From AM-2324 sp042091035 (GTDB lineage Bacteria > Bacteroidota > Bacteroidia > Chitinophagales > Saprospiraceae), in NCBI GenBank assembly GCA_042091035.1, contig JBELIG010000180.1, forward strand, positions 1 to 6,632: 6,632 bases of DNA. The letters are read 5' to 3'. The translations under genes were made by a program, and so were the position numbers. The notes below the pieces were generated by a model, which saw only the letters and a list, made by a program, of their open reading frames with translations, had not been told where the DNA came from and searched no databases. Of the stretch, positions 1 through 5,952 are shown one piece after another. Each line of letters opens with the position of its first letter. Within the stretch, counting starts at the first letter, position 1.

Positions 1-2099
1 CGAACAATAAGATCATCAAAGTAATAGCCCGCAGCTTCAACAAAATTGTCAGATTCAAGAATAAATCGAATACGAATTTCCTGTCCAATATAATCCGACA
101 AATCGATCTGTTCCATAACCCAATCCTCTTGTAACCCCTGATATATTGGCTCTCCTACAGGCTGAACACCTCCTGAGCCCTCTGTTGTATAGATACCACA
201 AAGTCCACTTAAGAAGTTATTATCTGCATCTGCGGCTTGCACTTGCACATAATCGTAGTCCTGCTCAACATCCCACTTTGTAAAGAATTCAAGAAAAACA
301 AAGCTATTATCTTCGTCAATTAGAAAAGGCTCAGATACAATCATACTTGAAGCATTTGATTGGTAATCCGACTGAGGTGAGTCTCCAATTGAAAAGGGAG
401 CACTATAGAATTCTGTGGTGGATAAACCCCAAGTATCTTGCTGATCCCACGAAGCCAGTCCTGTATTTCCGTCAAACAAGATATTATCTCCTGATAGCCC
501 TGACCCCTTATAAAAAATTTCAAAAGGCATAACCTGAACATACTGTCCATTATCTATACTTAGCTCAAAGGATAAAAAACTTCCTTCAGGCACATCTAAA
601 CCAAGCGTATAATAAAAAGACCCCTCCGCTATTTCTCCGAAACCTGGATTCACAGTGACCACAGGATCAACAACATTGACATTGGCAGTTAATGCATTCA
701 AGCTCAGTTCAAATGCACCATCAAGCAAGCCGTATTTTTTCAAATCAAATTCGATCTCAGCACCCTCTCCCAACAACTCAAAATCATAGAAAAGCTCTGT
801 GATCCCAAAATTATGGGGCAACTGCGCAAGATTAAGATTTTGCCTTAGCACAGTTTTAGACAAGTCCTCAATGGATGATGCAGGTGGCCAGAATCCAAAT
901 GCACCTGGACCTACCTCAGGCGTCATGGAGTATATTGCCTCTTTTTCATCAACCTCACCGTACATCCAATCATCGGCAACTCCATTTGCAGTGTATCCAA
1001 CTGTCTCAACTGCAGTTCCTGCAAAATAGTTATTCTCCTTGGTCAATGCCTCTGCAAATAAGCTGAAAGTCTCTCCTTCGTCTGTTGGAGTACTTGAAAA
1101 GCCCCAGGGCATGATTAGCAAGTTTCCATAACAATGGTAATTCAAGGCAAATTCAAAAGATCGATTCACACAGAAATCCTCCAGCATTTGAATTTCAGGC
1201 TCGGAGGCTGGACCAGGACCACGATACACTTGGGATTCTGGTTCGGGCGAAGAACCCTGATCATCGAGTCCCCAGAAATATGCAAAATTTCGATTCAAGT
1301 CAACACCGTAAGTTCCATCATCATTCAATCGGCGATTTTTACGCCAAAGCCCTCCTCCATTTGGCTGTATGGTTTGATTATACACATAACCATCAGGATT
1401 TACAATTGGAATGAAGTACATCTCCGTTTCATCAACAAGAAATTTCACCTCATCATTCGTCTCATAATTTTCTAATAAATACCACATATAGAACATCATC
1501 TGCATAAGTCCCATAGGTTCTCGAGCGTGAGTCAATGCATTGTACATCACCTCTGGCTCATCCTCATCAATATTTGGATTATCCGAAATTCTAACCCAAT
1601 GCATCGGTCGCCCCTCATGTGTGAGCTGATCATTAACTACAGTTTTAGCAGAAATTAAATCCGGATATAAGGCAAGCATCTCATCCAACTCGGCAAGTGC
1701 CTCTTCGTAGGTCAAATAACCACCCATATTACCCAAATCAAACTGCTCGGGAGTAGCTATATTCTCAGCAGAATCAAAACAATCCTCAAGGATCAAAGGA
1801 GTATGCAAAGCATGATCATGTGTGCATTGTTCTGCATAAAATGGACTTAAATCATCGACAAGTACAGTATATTCGAAACCTGCAGCATTAATTTTTTCAA
1901 TATCGCTGCTGTGAAAATCGTGTACCAATTTCTTTTGATCATTGAGGTGAGCATGATCCATAGCAATACCCAGAGCACCGATATCTAGTATATCCTGTCT
2001 AGATTCAATTTCGATGGCAATCCGTTTATAGGAAGTAGACTGTGCAAAAGCAGCTACACTAATACAAAAGCATAAGAGGGATGTAAGAAGCTTTATCAT
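1..2099 (-). CDS. Secreted M14 zinc carboxypeptidase, multidomain, C-terminus cut by window edge
   Basis: An uninterrupted frame runs from ATG at 2097-2099 to the left edge (699 complete codons, no stop), so the gene is 3'-partial. Residues 1-19 are a signal peptide (Lys3, hydrophobic core, AFA|Q cleavage after Ala19). Residues 20 to about 120 look like the N-terminal pro-region common in Bacteroidota M14 enzymes. The peptidase domain spans about 122-430 and carries the family's zinc and substrate residues: HAREP with His191 and Glu194, NPDGY at 234-238, LNRNF with Arg270, His322 in NYHCYG, the substrate tyrosine in GYTANG (Tyr369) and the catalytic Glu395 in TPEVG. It should therefore be an active metallocarboxypeptidase that trims C-terminal residues from peptides outside the cytoplasm. 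Residues about 435-530 form a beta-rich linker domain, and about 535-699 resemble the jelly-roll/immune-inhibitor-A-like domain (EDWVMEQIDLSDYIGQEIRI, YYFDDL). A T9SS sorting domain beyond the edge is likely but not seen. No Shine-Dalgarno is visible; the signal peptide fixes the start. Confidence 0.95.
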   Translation of the reverse strand, partial: MIKLLTSLLCFCISVAAFAQSTSYKRIAIEIESRQDILDIGALGIAMDHAHLNDQKKLVHDFHSSDIEKINAAGFEYTVLVDDLSPFYAEQCTHDHALHTPLILEDCFDSAENIATPEQFDLGNMGGYLTYEEALAELDEMLALYPDLISAKTVVNDQLTHEGRPMHWVRISDNPNIDEDEPEVMYNALTHAREPMGLMQMMFYMWYLLENYETNDEVKFLVDETEMYFIPIVNPDGYVYNQTIQPNGGGLWRKNRRLNDDGTYGVDLNRNFAYFWGLDDQGSSPEPESQVYRGPGPASEPEIQMLEDFCVNRSFEFALNYHCYGNLLIMPWGFSSTPTDEGETFSLFAEALTKENNYFAGTAVETVGYTANGVADDWMYGEVDEKEAIYSMTPEVGPGAFGFWPPASSIEDLSKTVLRQNLNLAQLPHNFGITELFYDFELLGEGAEIEFDLKKYGLLDGAFELSLNALTANVNVVDPVVTVNPGFGEIAEGSFYYTLGLDVPEGSFLSFELSIDNGQYVQVMPFEIFYKGSGLSGDNILFDGNTGLASWDQQDTWGLSTTEFYSAPFSIGDSPQSDYQSNASSMIVSEPFLIDEDNSFVFLEFFTKWDVEQDYDYVQVQAADADNNFLSGLCGIYTTEGSGGVQPVGEPIYQGLQEDWVMEQIDLSDYIGQEIRIRFILESDNFVEAAGYYFDDLIV

Positions 2100-2182
2100 T
2101 ATTAATTTTTGCAAGAATTTACAATTTTAAAATCGGCTATTCGAATGAATACCTTTTTTAAAACGCATTTGGCTAAAAATAG

Positions 2183-2214
2183 AAAAGGATTGAATGAACC
2201 CATTCAACCCTTTT
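2183..2214 (-). terminator. Rho-independent terminator after ppa
   Basis: A 14-bp stem (2183-2196 with 2201-2214) closes a 4-nt loop. Read on the minus strand it is AAAAGGGTTGAATG, loop GGTT, CATTCAATCCTTTT, followed by CTATTTTT. One pair is G-C on neither DNA arm but becomes an allowed G-U pair only in minus-strand RNA; in plus-strand RNA it is an A/C mismatch. That orientation bias supports its use by the pyrophosphatase gene, which ends 22 bp before it. Confidence 0.88.
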
Positions 2215-2235
2215 AATACTTACACTATATTTTTC

Positions 2236-2796
2236 TTATACAAGAAGCTTACGCTCTGCAACGTACTCCTTGTAATCAACCATACTCTTTTCTATTACTT
2301 CTTTAGCAACTTGTGCATTTTGAAAATCTTCTACCAAGACTTTCTTGTTCTCCAGTTTTTTGTAATCCTCAAAGAAGTTTTTCAATTCCTTGAAAAAATG
2401 ACCTGGAAGTTGCGAGATATCATTGATATGATTGACACTCATATCTTCTGAAGCAACCGCAATAATCTTATCATCAAGTTCACCTCCATCTAACATGCGC
2501 ATAACACCAATAACCTTTGCATCAACAAGACACATAGGAACGATATTTGCCTGAGAAAGAACAAGTATGTCTAATGGATCCTTATCGTCACAGTAGGTCT
2601 GCGGTATAAAACCATAATTAGCTGGATAGTACATCGCAGAATATAAAACACGATCCATTTTCAAAAGACCTGTCTCCTTATCGAGCTCATACTTAGCTCT
2701 TGTATTCTTTGGAATTTCAATGATTCCATTAACTATATCCGGTGCATTTTTTCCAACGCTAACTTTGTGCCAAGGATTGTTCATATCAACACTCAT
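2236..2796 (-). CDS. ppa: Inorganic pyrophosphatase, family I (soluble)
   Basis: Cytoplasmic Mg2+-dependent enzyme that hydrolyses pyrophosphate to two phosphates, pulling biosynthetic reactions forward. The 186-residue product (start at ATG 2796) has the family I hallmarks: NPWH near the N-terminus, EIPKNTRAKYELDKE (27-41, phosphate and substrate contacts Lys30, Glu37 region), Arg49, YPANYGFIPQT (57-67), the metal-binding signature DKDPLD (Asp71, Asp73, Asp76), then Asp103, Asp108 and Lys110 with the same spacing as E. coli Asp97/Asp102/Lys104, and FFEDYKKLE near residue 150. Length is normal for the bacterial family. The frame is open upstream to a TTG at 2817, which would add seven residues (MFKILFT) but is unlikely; a second in-frame ATG at 2784 (MNNPWH) matches many homologues, so the true start is 2796 or 2784. 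It has its own promoter (2946-2975) and terminator (2183-2214), indicating a single-gene unit. Confidence 0.97.
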   Translation of the reverse strand: MSVDMNNPWHKVSVGKNAPDIVNGIIEIPKNTRAKYELDKETGLLKMDRVLYSAMYYPANYGFIPQTYCDDKDPLDILVLSQANIVPMCLVDAKVIGVMRMLDGGELDDKIIAVASEDMSVNHINDISQLPGHFFKELKNFFEDYKKLENKKVLVEDFQNAQVAKEVIEKSMVDYKEYVAERKLLV

Positions 2797-2945
2797 AGTG
2801 AACAAAATTTTAAACAAGGATAAGCTTATTAAGCCAACCTTTATTATGTAAATACTCTACTAATTACAATTAGATTTTAAAGCAATAATCAATTTGTAAA
2901 ACAAAGTGATTCAAGACTTTTTAAGCTCTAATTATTTTGGGCGGG

Positions 2946-2975
2946 CAAAGTTAGAATAATTAATTAAATCCCAAA
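2946..2975 (-). promoter_or_regulatory. Bacteroidota-type sigma-A promoter for ppa
   Basis: On the minus strand TTTG (2975-2972) is followed after 18 bp by TAACTTTG (2953-2946). This is an exact fit to the Bacteroidota consensus TTTG-N17-23-TAnnTTTG (-33/-7 elements). The GC-rich GCCCGCCC directly after the -7 box is also often seen there. Transcription would begin near 2940, giving ppa an untranslated leader of about 145 nt. Confidence 0.8.
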
Positions 2976-3071
2976 AATAAACCCAATAAATTTAAGGTAA
3001 AGGTTGTGCTAATGTACTGTTAAAAAGGAATTAGTAGCAGTATTGGATATTTAATACACATACAAAAACTG

Positions 3072-3857
3072 CTAAGGCTGTTTAAACACCTCAGAGAGGG
3101 CTTTGTACAGTTTTGGGTGTTTGCGCTTTAATAATTCTGGACGCTCAAAGAAGTATTCTGATACCACTGCAAAGAATTCAACCTTACTAGTTTGGGCATA
3201 ACTATCTATACCTGATCCTCCTTTCCGAAGTTCTTTCATCTTCTCCGCAATCATATCCAACCAGGGAATGATATATTGTTTCTCCATCAGTACACTGGGA
3301 ACACCATCTACCCAACCGTCCATTTTATCAATCAAATGGACAAATTCATGAATAGCAGTATTCTGTTTATCCGTCTCATTTAAAAAACCTTGCAAGAGCG
3401 CTTGTTTAGACAAAATCATCTTTCCTTCCATATATCCGGTTCCTACCATCCCAAGAATCTGCCTATCTTTCTGCTTCTTATCGAATTGAAAATCTTCATT
3501 GAAACTTCTCGGATATAACAAGACCTCCTCCAAATTTGTGTAGTTCCACTCGGGATAACGAAAGACAGGAATAACCGCACTCGAAGCGATAAGCAATCGA
3601 TCGGTATCGTCTACCTCCACTTCTACTCCTGTAATCGTATGATTGAGTAAAAACTCTTGGACCTTAAACTCAAATTGCTTGCGATCTTTTTCATCTAAAT
3701 GCGCATAAAAGGACACCTTTTTTAACAAAAGTGTTTTCCAATGCTTGGGAAATGGATTACTGGGTTTAAGCCATTTTTTCTTAGGCTTAAAAATAAAATA
3801 GAATGCGACAGCTATTCCTAAGGCAAGCAATCCGAGGGCTATTGATTGAGTATCCAT
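3072..3857 (-). CDS. MtfA-family zinc peptidase (M90), N-terminal membrane anchor
   Basis: The 261-residue product matches the MtfA/M90 family in length (E. coli MtfA is about 265) and motifs. HEFVH (170-174) is the HExxH zinc site, and the downstream EFFAVVSEYFFERPELL segment (227-243) supplies the likely third ligand, Glu227, as in MtfA's ECFAV-SEYFF. The PVFRYPEWNYTNLEEVLLYP stretch (97-116) and the C-terminal HPKLYKALSEVF are also family-typical. Residues about 5-23 are a single hydrophobic helix followed by basic KPKKKWLK, so the enzyme is predicted to sit in the inner membrane with the peptidase domain in the cytoplasm. E. coli MtfA is soluble, binds the glucose repressor Mlc and has weak aminopeptidase activity; the partner in this phylum is unknown, so I do not assign the mtfA symbol. 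ATG at 3855-3857 is the first start before the anchor. A strong terminator lies upstream, so it needs its own promoter in 3858-3943, where I find no clear consensus box. No clear terminator follows its stop. Confidence 0.9.
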   Translation of the reverse strand: MDTQSIALGLLALGIAVAFYFIFKPKKKWLKPSNPFPKHWKTLLLKKVSFYAHLDEKDRKQFEFKVQEFLLNHTITGVEVEVDDTDRLLIASSAVIPVFRYPEWNYTNLEEVLLYPRSFNEDFQFDKKQKDRQILGMVGTGYMEGKMILSKQALLQGFLNETDKQNTAIHEFVHLIDKMDGWVDGVPSVLMEKQYIIPWLDMIAEKMKELRKGGSGIDSYAQTSKVEFFAVVSEYFFERPELLKRKHPKLYKALSEVFKQP

Positions 3858-3943
3858 TAATATGTATATAAAACAGCAATCGGGACAGAGCGCTGTTGAT
3901 TATTCGTTCTGCTGATCAAGATATAAACTATCTCCCTATTTAA

Positions 3944-3982
3944 ATAAAAAAGCCCACTTGAAACACAAGTGGGCTTTTTTAT
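3944..3982 (-). terminator. Strong symmetrical terminator abutting the asnB stop
   Basis: A perfect 17-bp stem (3944-3960 with 3966-3982) closes a 5-nt loop. The core is AGCCCACTTG / CAAGTGGGCT flanked by A6 and T6, so it works on both strands as drawn. The first stem base on the minus strand is the last base of the asnB stop codon, so termination follows translation immediately. Confidence 0.93.
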
Positions 3983-5646
3983 CAATAACTGTCTTCATGA
4001 ACACCTCCTACTGCACGACCAGAAGGATCATTCATATTCTTGAAGGCCTCATCCCACTCCAAAGCCACTGGGCTAGAACAAGCAACGGAAGGCACCGAAG
4101 GCACGCAAGCTGCTGCTGTATCCGAAGGAAAATGCTCTTCAAAAATTGATCTATAGTAAAACTCCTCTTTATTCATTGGAGCTTGTATTGGAAATCTAAA
4201 ATGTGCATTTGACATCTGTTCATCGCTAACCAAAGTATTGACAAGTTCTTTCAATGTATCGATCCAGCTATAGCCTACACCATCAGAGAATTGTTCTTTT
4301 TGACGCCAAGCAACAGAGTCTGGCAAATATTTTTCAAAGGCTTTTCGAAGTACCCATTTTTCTATTCGACCATTTCCTATCATCTTATCCGAAGGATTTA
4401 AACGCATGGCAACATCCATAAATTCCTTGTCTAAGAATGGTACACGGCCTTCAATACCCCAAGCTGCTAGTGACTTATTTGCTCGAAGGCAATCATATAA
4501 ATGTAGTTTATCCAATTTCCGAACCGTTTCCTTATGAAACTCTTCTGCACTTGGAGCCTTGTGGAAGTAAAGATAGCCTCCAAAAATCTCATCAGCTCCT
4601 TCCCCTGACAAGACCATCTTTATACCCATTGACTTAATTACTCTTGACATCAGATACATCGGAGTGGAAGCACGAATGGTAGTTACATCATAGGTTTCCA
4701 AATGATAAATAACATCTTTAATAGCATCTAAGCCCTCTTGAACAGTAAACTTTATCTCATGATGAACAGTACCTATATAATCTGCAGCGTGCTTAGCTGC
4801 TGCCAAATCAGGTGATCCCTCTAATCCAATTGCAAAGGAGTGTAACTGAGGCCACCAAGCTTTTGTTTTGTCATCTGCTTCAATCCTAAGATCTGCAAAC
4901 TTCTTTGCCAATGCAGTAGTAATTGATGAGTCTAATCCACCAGAGAGCAAAACCCCATATGGAACATCAGACATCAGTTGCCTCTTCACTGCAGCTTCCA
5001 AGGCATTATGTAAATCATCTATATTTGTCTCATTCTCTTTGACTGAATCATAGTGCATCCAATCCTTGTCGTACCACTTCACCAATGCATTATCCTTACC
5101 AAACCAATAATGCCCGGGAGGAAACACTTCGATCTTTGTGCAGTAGGATTCTAGTGCCTTTAGTTCCGAGGCAATATAAATGGTTCCATTTTTATCCCAT
5201 CCTCTGTACAATGGAATTATCCCCATGTGATCTCTTGCTACCAGAAAAATATCTTTATTTGAATCATAAAGGGCAAAACCAAAAATACCGTTTAGCTCAT
5301 CTACAAAATCTGGTCCTTTTTCCTCATATAAAGCCAATATGATTTCGCAATCAGATGCAGTCTTAAATGCATAGGGATTCTTAAGCTTACTTCTCAACTC
5401 TCGATGATTATAAATTTCCCCATTAGCAGCAAGCACTATCGTACCATCTGCATTAAAAAGCGGCTGCTTGCCAGAGGCAGGGTCTACGATTGCCAATCGT
5501 TCATGTGCAAGGATAGCATTATCTCCTGCAAAGATCCCACTCCAATCTGGGCCTCTATGTCTTAAGCATTTAGACATTTCCAGAAGCTGGGGACGTAAAC
5601 TTTCTGTGGTTTGCTTTAAATCAAAAGCACATACAATTCCACACAT
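3982..5646 (-). CDS. asnB: Asparagine synthetase B, glutamine-hydrolysing
   Basis: Cytoplasmic enzyme converting aspartate + glutamine + ATP to asparagine + glutamate + AMP + PPi. The 554 residues equal the length of E. coli AsnB. The N-terminal glutaminase domain (about 2-200) starts MCGIV, so Cys2 is the nucleophile after Met removal and fixes the start codon. It has RHRGPDWSG (29-37), HERLAIVD (48-55), ANGEIYN (74-80) and SDCE (98-101), which bind glutamine. The synthetase domain has the ATP-pyrophosphatase loop LLSGGLDSS (233-241), SGEGADEIFGG (347-357) and AWGIEGRVPFLDKEF (395-409). The tail at about 513-547 (CVPS-PSVACSS, EWDEAF, DPSGRAVG) is the conserved C-terminus of the E. coli-type enzyme, so the protein is complete. 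No active-site residue appears missing. No Shine-Dalgarno precedes it; the leader carries a hairpin and a perfect palindrome (listed separately), suggesting regulation. It stands alone between two terminators. Confidence 0.98.
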   Translation of the reverse strand: MCGIVCAFDLKQTTESLRPQLLEMSKCLRHRGPDWSGIFAGDNAILAHERLAIVDPASGKQPLFNADGTIVLAANGEIYNHRELRSKLKNPYAFKTASDCEIILALYEEKGPDFVDELNGIFGFALYDSNKDIFLVARDHMGIIPLYRGWDKNGTIYIASELKALESYCTKIEVFPPGHYWFGKDNALVKWYDKDWMHYDSVKENETNIDDLHNALEAAVKRQLMSDVPYGVLLSGGLDSSITTALAKKFADLRIEADDKTKAWWPQLHSFAIGLEGSPDLAAAKHAADYIGTVHHEIKFTVQEGLDAIKDVIYHLETYDVTTIRASTPMYLMSRVIKSMGIKMVLSGEGADEIFGGYLYFHKAPSAEEFHKETVRKLDKLHLYDCLRANKSLAAWGIEGRVPFLDKEFMDVAMRLNPSDKMIGNGRIEKWVLRKAFEKYLPDSVAWRQKEQFSDGVGYSWIDTLKELVNTLVSDEQMSNAHFRFPIQAPMNKEEFYYRSIFEEHFPSDTAAACVPSVPSVACSSPVALEWDEAFKNMNDPSGRAVGGVHEDSY

Positions 5647-5670
5647 AACTATTTAATTTTCAAAATGAGA

Positions 5671-5687
5671 ATACCCCAAATGGGTAT
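5671..5687 (-). promoter_or_regulatory. Small hairpin in the asnB leader
   Basis: On the minus strand ATACCC-ATTTG-GGGTAT forms a 6-bp stem with three G-C pairs and a 5-nt loop, ending 25 bp before the asnB start. There is no T-run after it, so it is not a terminator. It could be a leader RNA structure affecting translation, or a protein site. It is short enough to be chance. Confidence 0.35.
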
Positions 5688-5706
5688 GTCCATCAATACA
5701 TAATCA

Positions 5707-5725
5707 CTTCAATATAATATTGAAG
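5707..5725. promoter_or_regulatory. Perfect 19-bp palindrome upstream of asnB, candidate operator
   Basis: CTTCAATATAATATTGAAG is a perfect inverted repeat: 9-bp arms around a single central A, 61 bp before the asnB start. The symmetry and size fit a dimeric helix-turn-helix regulator site overlapping or flanking the promoter. I cannot name the regulator. It does not match the E. coli Lrp/AsnC consensus that I know. Confidence 0.5.
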
Positions 5726-5777
5726 AATTTCTAAAAGCTTAAGTAATTTTGGCTAAGATTTGACTAGAAGAATACTA

Positions 5778-5796
5778 AATCTCAATTAATGAGATT
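5778..5796. repeat. Inverted repeat, 7-bp arms
   Basis: AATCTCA-ATTAA-TGAGATT, a perfect 7-bp inverted repeat with a 5-bp centre, 132 bp before asnB. Its sequence is unrelated to the 5707-5725 palindrome. In AT-rich DNA this may be chance. Confidence 0.3.
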
Positions 5797-5899
5797 CAAT
5801 TATTTTTTTGAGCTAGGGGAGATTAGTCTTTAATAAGAAAGTAATATTAATTTAATTATATAAAAAATCAACTTAGAATTAAAGAAAAATGCAAAAGAA

Positions 5900-5925
5900 A
5901 AAGCGTATTGAAGACAATACGCTTT
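5900..5925 (-). terminator. Rho-independent terminator after the sulfotransferase-like gene
   Basis: An 11-bp perfect stem (5900-5910 with 5915-5925; AAAGCGTATTG / CAATACGCTTT) closes a 4-nt loop. On the minus strand it is followed by TTCTTTTGCATTTTTCTTT, a U-rich tail. It lies 27 bp past the stop at 5953-5955. Confidence 0.88.
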
Positions 5926-5952
5926 AGGAAAGAGCTTTTAGTAGCTATTTTC

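Larger units (their letters stand above)
5647..5899. other. AT-rich intergenic/leader region upstream of asnB
   Basis: The whole gap between asnB and the upstream gene is 306 bp (5647-5952), including the upstream terminator. I see no credible gene in it: it is strongly AT-rich with no coding-like open frame. It must hold the asnB promoter, since a terminator separates asnB from the gene before it. No exact TTTG-N-TAnnTTTG match is present on the minus strand. It holds three inverted repeats, listed individually. Confidence 0.7.

Noticed and set aside
341..1066. Several short open frames on both strands (341-550 minus, 347-532, 799-1029 and 875-1066 plus)
   Set aside because: All overlap the continuous carboxypeptidase frame and look like chance frames.
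1134..1475. 113-codon open frame on the plus strand
   Set aside because: It lies antisense inside the M14 carboxypeptidase catalytic domain, whose motifs occupy exactly this stretch on the minus strand; the plus-strand product has no recognisable features.
2797..2817. TTG start giving a seven-residue longer pyrophosphatase
   Set aside because: ATG at 2796 or 2784 gives an N-terminus like other family I enzymes; TTG has no ribosome-site support.
2820..2834. Overlapping short palindromes ATAAGCTTAT and GCTTATTAAGC
   Set aside because: Short, AT-rich and located just before the coding region; expected by chance at this base composition.
3872..3897. AACAGC...GCTGTT inverted repeat before the MtfA-like gene
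   Set aside because: Only 6-bp arms with a 14-bp spacer; too weak to call an operator or hairpin without conservation data.
3912..3930. TATCTTG on the minus strand as a -7 box for the MtfA-like gene
   Set aside because: One base short of TAnnTTTG and no TTTG or TTG element at the right distance upstream.
4437..5656. Plus-strand frames of 61-85 codons opposite asnB
   Set aside because: They are antisense to conserved asnB motifs and have no domain signals of their own.
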